Source: an uncultured Clostridia bacterium (GTDB taxonomy: Bacteria; Bacillota; Clostridia; Peptostreptococcales; Anaerovoracaceae). Taken from it: a stretch of 39,162 nt of DNA. A program made the position numbers and the translations under genes. The stretch spans positions 1 through 39,162 of the forward strand of contig CALXIZ010000010.1 in assembly GCA_944388495.1 (NCBI GenBank), in the 5' to 3' direction. The notes below the pieces were generated by a model. The model was not told the DNA's origin. It saw only the letters and a program-made list of their open reading frames with translations, and did no database searches. Shown in pieces: positions 31,789-39,162 of the stretch; within the stretch, counting starts at the first letter, position 1; each line of letters starts with the position of its first letter.

Positions 31789-33153
31789 TCAGTTTTCCGG
31801 CTGTCCGCATACGATGCTCAGAAATTCGTTGAAGTCCTCAAAATTGCTTTTGATGAATTCATAGATGATCGGCTCGCGGAATTCGTATTTTCTGGAAACG
31901 CGCATGTAATTCGGCATCATGGCCAGTGTGATGTGAAGCTCGGCTTCAAAGACGGCTTCATAGCTGTAGGCGATGACGAGCAGCTGATTGAAGTCGGTCA
32001 GGTAGTACATCGCGCGGATGTCGTCATTCATGCGGTATTCGGAGCGGCCGACGTGGTCGTTTGTATCGAAAAAATCGATGTAGAGCTTTCCCGTTTCGTA
32101 AGGCGTCTCCGTGAAGGTTTCCACATAGGAATAGAAAGCGTCCTGAAACAGTTCGCTGTCGCCGGCCACGTCGTATACCGTGATGAATTCGGAACAGTTC
32201 ATGATCATCGCGGCTTCTGTGCTCGTGATCCGCAGTGAGGAACATTTTTTTGCGGAAACGACGCGGTTCTGCAGCGGATCCAGCCGGATCTCCGATACGA
32301 TGATATGATAGCGGTTGGCGTATTCGATGACGGATTCGCACAGATACGTATGATCCTCCGCCGCTCCGTACGGTTCGATGGTATTGCGGCACATCGTCGC
32401 CGGCGACGACTGAGAATAGATGTCGCACGGCGGGTACGGCGGCTGATAATCCGCCGTTACGGAGTCGCTCTCGGGACATGCCTGCACACCGCAGGTATCG
32501 GCGGGCGGAGCCTCCGACGCTGCAAAATCGGACGTGAGACTGCCGCAGGCTGCGGGCCGGCCGGCGAGATTCCGCTGTGCGGCACAGGCAGAGGATTCCT
32601 CCGTCCGTGCCGTCAGAAATTCGATTCCGCGCCGGTCTCTGGCGAAAGTCCGCATGAGATAATAGTTCAGTACGAAATTCGGCGAACCGGTATTTCCGCT
32701 GATGCGCGAAAACAGGGAATCGTATTCTTTTCGGGAAAGATGCTGCACAGGAGTCAGCATGAATTTATATTTTTCATAACCCGTCGGCAGATTCTGACGG
32801 AACTGTTTATTTATTCTGACGTATGACTGCAGGATAAAACGGGCCTCCGCCTCTGTGACGGGGACGACATTGCCCCCAAGAGCTCCGATCAGACGGTTGC
32901 GTTCGACCTGTATGACTTCCGGATTGTCTCCCAGAGCTTCTGTATAGGATTCGAGACCGAATTCCTCTGCATCGAGATAGAAAATCTGATTCAGCGTCAC
33001 CACTCTCGCATCCGAAATGACATCCCATTTCAGCTCCATGCCGATGACGCCCATCAGGCGTGTATCGGTCACGTATCCGGAGATGAACTGCCGGCCGCGG
33101 CTCCCGGGCTCCATGGCTTTCCCGCCTCTGATTACTGTTAATTTAGCGTCCAT
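31789..33153 (-). CDS. Unrecognised cytosolic protein with a Cys/Pro-rich central linker
   Basis: 454 residues, no signal peptide or membrane segment. I cannot name the family. The N-terminal part (about 1-185) is compact: GYVTDTRLMGVIGMELKW, TLNQIFYLDAEEFGLESY, RFILQSYVRINKQFR. A low-complexity linker (about 190-265) is rich in Cys, Pro, Ser and Ala. The C-terminal part (about 270-454) has VIEYANRYHIIVSEIRLDP, NCSEFITVYDV and YETGKLYIDFFDTNDHVGRSEY, and ends with helices. Start ATG 33153 has AAGGAGA close upstream. It has its own promoter region and converges with ilvN. The coding pattern and length argue for a real gene. Confidence 0.7.
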   Translation of the reverse strand: MDAKLTVIRGGKAMEPGSRGRQFISGYVTDTRLMGVIGMELKWDVISDARVVTLNQIFYLDAEEFGLESYTEALGDNPEVIQVERNRLIGALGGNVVPVTEAEARFILQSYVRINKQFRQNLPTGYEKYKFMLTPVQHLSRKEYDSLFSRISGNTGSPNFVLNYYLMRTFARDRRGIEFLTARTEESSACAAQRNLAGRPAACGSLTSDFAASEAPPADTCGVQACPESDSVTADYQPPYPPCDIYSQSSPATMCRNTIEPYGAAEDHTYLCESVIEYANRYHIIVSEIRLDPLQNRVVSAKKCSSLRITSTEAAMIMNCSEFITVYDVAGDSELFQDAFYSYVETFTETPYETGKLYIDFFDTNDHVGRSEYRMNDDIRAMYYLTDFNQLLVIAYSYEAVFEAELHITLAMMPNYMRVSRKYEFREPIIYEFIKSNFEDFNEFLSIVCGQPEN

Positions 33154-33254
33154 AGAAATCTCCTTCTGTCAAAATTATATCTTATTTAAACAATGATGTG
33201 CATACATTCTATAAAATAATCTGTGAAGTTTGTGTGTTTTTTTTCAGGCATAAG

Positions 33255-33283
33255 TTGACCCGCTTCGGCAGATATTATAGAAT
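33255..33283 (+). promoter_or_regulatory. lysC promoter
   Basis: -35 TTGACC (33255-33260), 17-nt spacer, -10 TAGAAT (33278-33283). The leader of about 115 nt includes a stem GCGGGAGC (33341-33348) with GCTGCCCCGC (33375-33384) and inner GGGAA/TTCCC. It is too short and unlike a lysine riboswitch. Confidence 0.55.
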
Positions 33284-33406
33284 TTTTAGTTAGATATGAC
33301 CTGGGATAACAGGATTATATCCTTTTGATATAGAGAAAAAGCGGGAGCTGCCGAGGGAAGGATGATTTCCCGTCGCTGCCCCGCGAGATGAAAGGAATTA
33401 AAGAAA

Positions 33407-34720
33407 ATGGGAATAAAAGTGGTTAAGTTCGGCGGCTCCTCTGTGGCGGATGCGATTCAGCTCCAGAAGGTCAGAGATATCGTTCTGTCGGATCCGGAGC
33501 GCAGATATGTGGTCGTTTCCGCACCGGGAAAGCGCTACGGAGATGACAATAAGGTTACGGATCTCCTCTATCTGTGCAAGACGCACGTAGATCACAATAT
33601 TCCGGTTGATCATATCTTTCAGGTGGTAAGCGACCGCTTCAAAATGATGGAAGTCAATCTGAATGTCGACATCAATATCGGGGCGGAGCTCGAGGAGATA
33701 AAGGAAAAGCTCAGACCGGGCGTCACCGCCGACTATATCGCCAGCAGAGGAGAATATCTCTGCGGAAAGCTCACGGCGGCCTATCTCGGATTTGATTTCG
33801 TCGATCCGGCGGGCCTGATTCAGTTTGATGAAAAGGGCAGATATCTGGCCGATGTGACACAGGAAGCGCTGTCCGGGGAGCTGGCGAAGCACGAAAAGGC
33901 CGTTATTCCGGGATTTTACGGTTCTATGCCGGACGGCACGGTGAAGACTTTTTCACGCGGAGGCTCCGATGTGACGGGTTCGTTAGTGGCCAAAGCCGTC
34001 GGCGCAGACGTCTATGAAAACTGGACGGACGTTTCCGGCTTTCTGATGGCGGATCCGCGGATCGTGGATAATCCGAAGCCGATCGAGCGGATCACGTATA
34101 AGGAGCTCCGCGAGCTCTCCTATATGGGAGCGAGCGTGCTTCACGAGGATGCGGTGTTCCCGGTGAGAGAAGTGAATATTCCGATCAATATCCGAAATAC
34201 AAACGAGCCGGACAATCCGGGGACGATCATCTCGGATACGCCGGCGGTCAGCAATAATATCATCACCGGAGTGGCGGGAAGAAAGGATTTTGTCGTCGTC
34301 GCGCTGTACAAGAATATGATGAATTCCGAGATCGGATTTGTAAAGCGTCTTCTGACGATTCTCGAAAACAACGAGATTTCCTTTGAACATCTGCCGAGCG
34401 GAATCGACACGGTATGTGTCGTCATCTCACAGAAGCAGCTGGAGGGCGGCAGGCTGCAGGATCTTCTCGACGATATCGAAAAGCGTCTGCAGCCGGATTC
34501 GATTGACATTTATGAGGATATGGCACTCATCGCTACGGTGGGACTGGGCATGAGCCGCCGTCTCGGCGTCTCCGCCAAGCTCTTCGGCGCGCTGACAGAC
34601 GCGAAGGTCAATGTGCGCATGATCGATCAGGGATCCAGTGAGATGAATATTATCGTCGGCGTCGAGAATGATCATTTTGAAGCGGCGATCCGTGCGATTT
34701 ACAGCGCTTTTGTTTCGTAG
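33407..34720 (+). CDS. lysC: Aspartate kinase with two C-terminal ACT domains
   Basis: 437 residues. Kinase domain begins [12 protein letters not shown] and contains [43 protein letters not shown], and [16 protein letters not shown]. The C-terminal ACT pair (from about residue 300) reads [24 protein letters not shown] and [42 protein letters not shown], the amino-acid feedback module. It phosphorylates aspartate at the entry to lysine, threonine and methionine synthesis. The compact kinase start and length fit the YclM/AK III type. AAAGGAA precedes the ATG. Confidence 0.95.
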   Translation: MGIKVVKFGGSSVADAIQLQKVRDIVLSDPERRYVVVSAPGKRYGDDNKVTDLLYLCKTHVDHNIPVDHIFQVVSDRFKMMEVNLNVDINIGAELEEIKEKLRPGVTADYIASRGEYLCGKLTAAYLGFDFVDPAGLIQFDEKGRYLADVTQEALSGELAKHEKAVIPGFYGSMPDGTVKTFSRGGSDVTGSLVAKAVGADVYENWTDVSGFLMADPRIVDNPKPIERITYKELRELSYMGASVLHEDAVFPVREVNIPINIRNTNEPDNPGTIISDTPAVSNNIITGVAGRKDFVVVALYKNMMNSEIGFVKRLLTILENNEISFEHLPSGIDTVCVVISQKQLEGGRLQDLLDDIEKRLQPDSIDIYEDMALIATVGLGMSRRLGVSAKLFGALTDAKVNVRMIDQGSSEMNIIVGVENDHFEAAIRAIYSAFVS

Positions 34721-34836
34721 AGCATACAGGGTTTGTGGCCTTCGCGGCCTGTGATCTGAAAGCAGGGCATGTGCAGGTGATTTCGCCGCGCAGGAACGGC
34801 GGAAAAAGGGCAGGAAAAGGAGAAAAGAGGGAAAAT

Positions 34837-37623
34837 ATGGGCGTAATGGAAGTTCTTTTCGGCGATCTGAATAAAAAGGAAGTAAAAAAGCTCGACAGGA
34901 TCGCGGAAAAAGTGGAATCCTATGACGAAGCCATGCAGGCGCTCAGCGACGAAGAGCTGCGCGCGAAGACGGCGGAGTTTCAGGACAGATGTCAGAATAA
35001 GGGTGAGTCTCTGGACAGTCTGCTGCCGGAGGCCTTTGCGGTCTGCCGTGAAGCGGCGTCGCGTGTGCTGGGAATGAAACATTTCCATGTTCAGATCATC
35101 GGCGGTATTGCGCTGCATCAGGGGCGCATCGCCGAGATGAAGACAGGTGAAGGAAAGACGCTGGTGGCGACGCTGCCGGCTTATCTCAACGCGCTGGAGG
35201 GAAAGGGCGTTCACGTCGTCACGGTCAATGATTACCTGGCGAAACGAGATATGGAATGGATGGGAAAGCTCTATACATTCCTCGGTCTGACGGTAGGAGG
35301 CATTTTTCACAGCGTACCGCCGGAACAGAGAAAAAAAGCGTATCAGGCGGATATCACCTACGGTACGAACAACGAATTCGGATTTGACTATCTGCGTGAC
35401 AATATGGTCAGCTATAAGGAAAATATGGTTCAGCGCGATCTGAATTACGCTATCGTCGACGAGGTGGACAGTATTCTGATCGACGAGGCGCGTACGCCGC
35501 TGATCATCTCCGGCGTCGGTGAAAAGTCCACCGACATGTACAGTCAGGCAGACCGTTTCGTGAAAAATTTCAGGCTCGATACGGATTTTACCATGGATGA
35601 GAAAGACAAGACGATTTCCCTCACGGAAGAAGGCGTCGCCAGATGCGAGGACTATTTCAATCTGGAAAATTTCTCGGATCCGGAAAACATGGAGCTGAAT
35701 CATCACATCATGCAGGCGCTGAGGGCGAACAACCTCATGAAAAAAGACGTGGACTATGTGGTAAACGACGGAGAGGTCATCATCGTCGACGAGTTCACAG
35801 GCCGCCTGATGTACGGAAGACGCTACAGCAACGGTCTTCATCAGGCGATCGAGGCGAAGGAGGGACTGTCTGTCCGCAGCGAGTCGAAGACGCTGGCGAC
35901 GATCACGCTTCAGAATTATTTCCGTATGTTCAATAAGCTGGCCGGTATGACCGGTACGGCAAAGACAGAAGAAGCGGAATTCCGCGACATCTATAACATG
36001 GACGTCGTCGTCATTCCGACAAACAAGCCGATCGCCCGCGTCGACATGCAGGACAGCGTCTATCTCAACGAACAGGTGAAGTTCAGAGCTATCGTGGAGG
36101 AGATCGCTGAAATTCACGCGACGGGCCGTCCGGTTCTCGTCGGTACGATTTCGATCGAAAAATCGGAGATTCTCAGCGATATGCTGAAAAAGCGCGGCAT
36201 AAAGCATAATGTCCTCAACGCGAAGCATCACGAAAAGGAAGCCGAGATCGTCGCACAGGCCGGACGCCTGGGAATGGTCACTATCGCGACCAATATGGCG
36301 GGCCGTGGTACCGATATCATCCTGGGAGGAAATCCGGAATTCGAGGCGAAGCGCGAGATGAGAAAGCTCGGCTATGATGAGAATACGATTTCCTACGCTT
36401 CCAGCCGTATTCCTCTCGATGACGAGGAACTGCTGGCAGCCAGAGCGGAGTATGATAAGCTGTATGAAAAATTCAGGGCAGAGCGCCAGGAGGAACATGA
36501 AAAAGTTATCGAACTGGGCGGCCTGCATATCATAGGTACAGAGCGTCACGAATCACGCCGTATCGACAATCAGCTGCGGGGGCGTGCCGGACGTCAGGGA
36601 GACCCGGGCTCCACAAAGTTCTTCGTGGCACTCGACGATGACCTGATGCGTCTGTTCGGCGGCGAGCGCATCCAGGCGTTTATGCAGAAGCTCGCGGGCT
36701 CCGGTGAAGAGCCTCTGGAATCGAAGGCCCTCACGAAGAGAATAGAGGAAGCTCAGAAAAAGGTGGAGGGAAGAAACTTCACTTCGCGTAAATACGTGCT
36801 TCAGTACGACAACGTCATGAACAAGCAGCGTGAGATCATCTATTCCGAGCGCAGAAGAGTGCTGGACGGCGAAGATCTCCGTTCTCATATCCTCTCGATG
36901 GCAGAGGAATTCGCCGATGCGGCGATTGAGACCTGTACCGCGGAGTCGCGCTTCTCGGAGGAATGGGATCTGGATTCACTCACCCATACGATGAAGCGTC
37001 TGTGGGGCGGCTTTGAACTTCCGGATTACAGTGAAAATCCGGATATTACGCCGGAGCAGCTGCAGGAAGACGTCCATCGGGTCATCGAAGACGGATATGC
37101 GGCAAAAGAGGCGGAAATCGGAGAAGAGCGCATGAGAGAGCTGGAGCGTATGATTCTCATCCGTGTCGTGGATAATAAATGGATGGATCATATCGACGCC
37201 ATGGATCAGCTGAAGACCGGAATCGGCCTGAGGGGCCTCGGCCATCAGGATCCTGCCGTGGCTTACGCAAAGGAAGGCTTCGACATGTTCGAGGAGATGA
37301 TCGGCACGATCAAAGAGGATGCCGTAAAGTTCTGCTTCAATGTCACACTGCAGACGAATACGGAACGCAGACAGGTCATGGAGGCGAAGAACGCGGAGAA
37401 AGAAGAAGCTGCGCCTTCCGTGGGCGGAGGAGCTGCCGGCGGAAGCGGCGCTTCAGCGCGTGTATCGTCTGCGATGCCGGGAGCCGCTCCGAAGCCTCAG
37501 GCGACAAAGGGCGATTCGAAGCCGGAGCCGGTCCGCAGGGATGCTCCGAAGATCGGAAGAAACGATCTGTGTCCTTGCGGCTCCGGTAAGAAATATAAGA
37601 ACTGCTGCGGCAAAAATGCGTAG
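34837..37623 (+). CDS. secA: Preprotein translocase ATPase SecA
   Basis: 928 residues. Walker [40 protein letters not shown], Walker [57 protein letters not shown], and [15 protein letters not shown], then the helical wing/scaffold and a flexible Ala/Gly/Pro linker (about 855-900) before a zinc-binding SEC-C tail ([14 protein letters not shown]). It drives Sec-dependent export. ATG 34837 starts the conserved [15 protein letters not shown] region; an earlier in-frame ATG at 34735 has no similarity. prfB follows by 71 bp, the common secA-prfB order in Firmicutes. Confidence 0.98.
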   Translation: MGVMEVLFGDLNKKEVKKLDRIAEKVESYDEAMQALSDEELRAKTAEFQDRCQNKGESLDSLLPEAFAVCREAASRVLGMKHFHVQIIGGIALHQGRIAEMKTGEGKTLVATLPAYLNALEGKGVHVVTVNDYLAKRDMEWMGKLYTFLGLTVGGIFHSVPPEQRKKAYQADITYGTNNEFGFDYLRDNMVSYKENMVQRDLNYAIVDEVDSILIDEARTPLIISGVGEKSTDMYSQADRFVKNFRLDTDFTMDEKDKTISLTEEGVARCEDYFNLENFSDPENMELNHHIMQALRANNLMKKDVDYVVNDGEVIIVDEFTGRLMYGRRYSNGLHQAIEAKEGLSVRSESKTLATITLQNYFRMFNKLAGMTGTAKTEEAEFRDIYNMDVVVIPTNKPIARVDMQDSVYLNEQVKFRAIVEEIAEIHATGRPVLVGTISIEKSEILSDMLKKRGIKHNVLNAKHHEKEAEIVAQAGRLGMVTIATNMAGRGTDIILGGNPEFEAKREMRKLGYDENTISYASSRIPLDDEELLAARAEYDKLYEKFRAERQEEHEKVIELGGLHIIGTERHESRRIDNQLRGRAGRQGDPGSTKFFVALDDDLMRLFGGERIQAFMQKLAGSGEEPLESKALTKRIEEAQKKVEGRNFTSRKYVLQYDNVMNKQREIIYSERRRVLDGEDLRSHILSMAEEFADAAIETCTAESRFSEEWDLDSLTHTMKRLWGGFELPDYSENPDITPEQLQEDVHRVIEDGYAAKEAEIGEERMRELERMILIRVVDNKWMDHIDAMDQLKTGIGLRGLGHQDPAVAYAKEGFDMFEEMIGTIKEDAVKFCFNVTLQTNTERRQVMEAKNAEKEEAAPSVGGGAAGGSGASARVSSAMPGAAPKPQATKGDSKPEPVRRDAPKIGRNDLCPCGSGKKYKNCCGKNA

Positions 37624-37694
37624 CCGCAGCGGCTGAACCTGAAATCCTCTGTCTTCAGCGCGGAGGAGTATCAAGAGAGAAAGGATGTGAAAAG

Positions 37695-38802
37695 ATGCTG
37701 GAACTGGATCAGATCAAGTATGAACTGCCGCAGACCCGCAATAATCTCAAAGAACTGGGTGAGTCCCTTTGACGTCGCGGGACTGCGCACGAGACTGAAC
37801 GGTATCGAACAGGATCTTCAGAAAGAGGGGCTCTGGGACAATCCGGAGGCGGCTCAGAAGATCATGAAGGAAAAAAAATCGGTGGAGAGAAAGCTGGGCG
37901 AGTACGACAAGCTCGAGAGCGATCTGTCCGATATCGAGGTTCTGATCGAAATGGCGGAAGAGGAGGACGATGCTTCTCTGACCGGGGAGATCAGAACGAA
38001 TTTTGAAAAACTGAAAAATGATATGGAGACGCTTCGTCTTCAGACGCTCCTGAACGGTGAGTACGATGCGAACAACGCCATCATCTCGATTCACGCCGGT
38101 TCCGGCGGTATCGACGCTCAGGACTGGGCGGGCATGCTGTTCCGTATGTATACCAGATGGGCCGAGAGCAAAGGCTATAAGATCAAAACGCTGGATCTGC
38201 AGAGGGATGATGAGGCGGGCATCAAAAATGCGACGCTGCTGATCGAAGGGGAAAACGCGTACGGATATCTGAAAAACGAAAGAGGCGTTCACCGTCTCGT
38301 GCGGATTTCGCCTTTCGATTCCAACGCCCGCAGACACACGTCCTTTGCGTCTCTGGATGTCTCGCCGGAGCTGGACGACGACATCGACGTCGAGATCGCT
38401 CCGGAGGATATCCGCGTGGACACCTACCGCTCCAGCGGCGCCGGCGGCCAGCACGTCAATACGACGGATTCCGCCGTCCGGATCACGCATCTGCCGACAA
38501 ATATCGTCGTATCCTGCCAGAATGAGCGTTCGCAGCATCAGAACCGAGAGGTGGCGATGAAAGTCCTGAAGGCGAAGCTCATCGAGCTGAAAGAGCGCGA
38601 AAACAAAGAGCGCATCGACGAGCTGCGGGGCGATTACGGCCAGATCACCTGGGGCAATCAGATACGTTCCTACGTATTTCAGCCGTACACCATGGTCAAG
38701 GATCACCGCACCGGCGCAGAGGTGGGCGATGTCAACCGCGTCATGGACGGAGATATCGACTATTTCATCAACGAGAAGCTGAAGCAGAAGCAGCAGGCCT
38801 GA
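37695..38802 (+). CDS. prfB: Peptide chain release factor 2, with programmed +1 frameshift
   Basis: Frame 0 from ATG 37695 encodes 25 residues (MLELDQIKYELP...LGESL) and ends at TGA 37770-37772 in the context CTT-TGA-C, the classical RF2 slip site. Shifting +1 continues from GAC at 37771 as DVAGLRTRLNGIEQDLQ to the stop at 38802, giving about 368 residues. GGTGA shortly before the slip can pair with 16S rRNA as the usual stimulator. RF2 features: SGGIDAQDWAGMLFRMY, RISPFDSNARRHTSFAS (SPF stop-codon recognition) and GAGGQHVNTTDSAVRI (GGQ). It ends translation at UGA/UAA and controls its own level by the shift. Confidence 0.97.
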
Positions 38803-38821
38803 GAAGGCGGGAGAAACTGAT

Positions 38822-38980
38822 ATGATCAGTCTGCTGCTGACGGCGGCGTAGGAGTCCGGAATCGATACGCAGCGATTCGTATCGCTGTATCAGTCGTATA
38901 AAAACAGAGTTTATCTGACGGCTTCCGGATGGTACAGTGATCCGGAAAACGGCATTTCACTGTATGCTTTTGCAGAGTGA
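38822..38980 (+). pseudogene. N-terminal remnant of a sigma-70-like factor with premature TAG
   Basis: The frame from ATG 38822 reads MISLLLTAA, TAG (38849-38851), ESGIDTQRFVSLYQSYKNRV then YLTASGWYSDPENGISLYAFAE and TGA at 38980. The RFxxLYQxYKNRVYxxA pattern and the MISLLLxA start match region 2 of small sigma factors of Clostridia, where an AEDAVQ block would follow; here it is lost. The in-frame stop, truncation and lack of region 4 mark it as decayed. Identification is from pattern memory over about 45 residues. Confidence 0.5.
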
Positions 38981-39036
38981 GAACGATAGCCATTCCGGGC
39001 ATAAAATACGAAAATACGGCGAAACGGCCATGTGAC

Positions 39037-39088
39037 AGAAGCGCCGGAAACATTTCATCCGAAATGTTTCCGGCGCTTCTGCATTTTA
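39037..39088. terminator. Hairpin terminator downstream of prfB and the sigma remnant
   Basis: A perfect 20-bp stem (39037-39056 with 39061-39080) and a 4-nt loop, followed by GCATTTTA. It probably ends the lysC/secA/prfB-side transcription. Confidence 0.8.
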
Positions 39089-39162
39089 TGGCGAAACCTC
39101 TCTGCCTGCACAGAAAAATCGTGACCCGGCAAAAAACCGGAAATAAAACGGGACAGAATCCC

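Noticed and set aside
33260..33406. Lysine riboswitch upstream of lysC
   Set aside because: The leader is about 115 nt and lacks the multi-helix core expected; only one stem is visible.
34699..36549. 616-codon open frame antisense to secA
   Set aside because: Shadow of a clear secA gene; composition rich in His, Arg and Ile as expected of antisense frames.
38849..38851. TAG read through as pyrrolysine or by suppression
   Set aside because: No Pyl genes seen, and the frame is truncated downstream, so decay is simpler.
39037..39080. 20-bp inverted repeat as an end of a mobile element
   Set aside because: Short loop and position after prfB fit a terminator; no transposase or target duplication nearby.
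1..39162. CRISPR array, tRNA, rRNA, prophage or intact insertion sequence
   Set aside because: None found: no regularly spaced repeats, no tRNA-like cloverleaf with CCA context noticed, and no integrase or complete transposase.

Overview
The window looks like chromosomal DNA from a spore-former-type Clostridia, most likely the Lachnospiraceae or close relatives. The evidence is the gene content: an LtaS-like polymerase, DUF4358 and DHHW proteins beside an MBOAT acyltransferase, a CwlD-like amidase, FeoA/FeoB, a CsoR-controlled copper pump and a permease-prefix/SEDS fusion under PadR control. Shine-Dalgarno sites are strong and purine-rich, and coding DNA is GC-rich by Clostridia standards. 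There are no rRNA or tRNA genes, no CRISPR array and no intact mobile element. Two small gene remnants (about 20.6-20.9 kb and 38.8-39.0 kb) show past rearrangement.

Layout. 1-4.1 kb: a plus-strand cassette cut by the left edge, with an alanine-racemase-fold PLP decarboxylase, a stand-alone acyl carrier protein, an MBOAT acyltransferase and a membrane-anchored SGNH/DltD-like protein, closed by a strong terminator. 4.4-8.5 kb: an AI-2E-type exporter, converging with an LtaS-like polymerase and a GDPD-like lipoprotein. 8.7-10.3 kb: an ECF sigma factor and an unrecognised membrane protein. 10.5-13.5 kb: csoR-copA with a textbook CsoR operator; copA carries a fused CopZ-like domain that has its own internal ribosome binding site. 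13.9-18.5 kb: a second surface-polymer cassette (SGNH, DUF4358, MBOAT, DHHW). 18.6-20.9 kb: padR, a SEDS-like membrane protein and a nuclease/transposase fragment. 21.2-23.3 kb: glpK-dtd on the minus strand. 23.5-26.0 kb: metNIQ. 26.1-27.1 kb: an iron-sulfur flavodoxin-like protein and a 34-residue membrane peptide. 27.4-29.7 kb: feoAB. 29.9-31.6 kb: a cwlD-like amidase, a cluster of DnaA-box-like sites, and an orphan ilvN. 31.8-33.2 kb: a conserved-looking protein I do not recognise. 33.4-38.8 kb: lysC, secA and prfB, the last with its programmed frameshift.

How it fits together. Much of the left half concerns the cell envelope: a polyglycerol-phosphate-type polymerase, a diesterase that may recycle its products, and two separate MBOAT acylation systems. 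The first system is the most interesting. A decarboxylase next to a carrier protein resembles the BtrK/BtrI logic of butirosin biosynthesis, and MBOAT plus SGNH resembles DltB/DltD. Together they suggest that a decarboxylated amino acid (for example a GABA-like or other aminoacyl group) is made on the carrier and moved to a surface polymer. This is inference: the activating ligase would lie left of the window. Metal handling (Cu, Fe), methionine uptake and housekeeping genes fill the right half.
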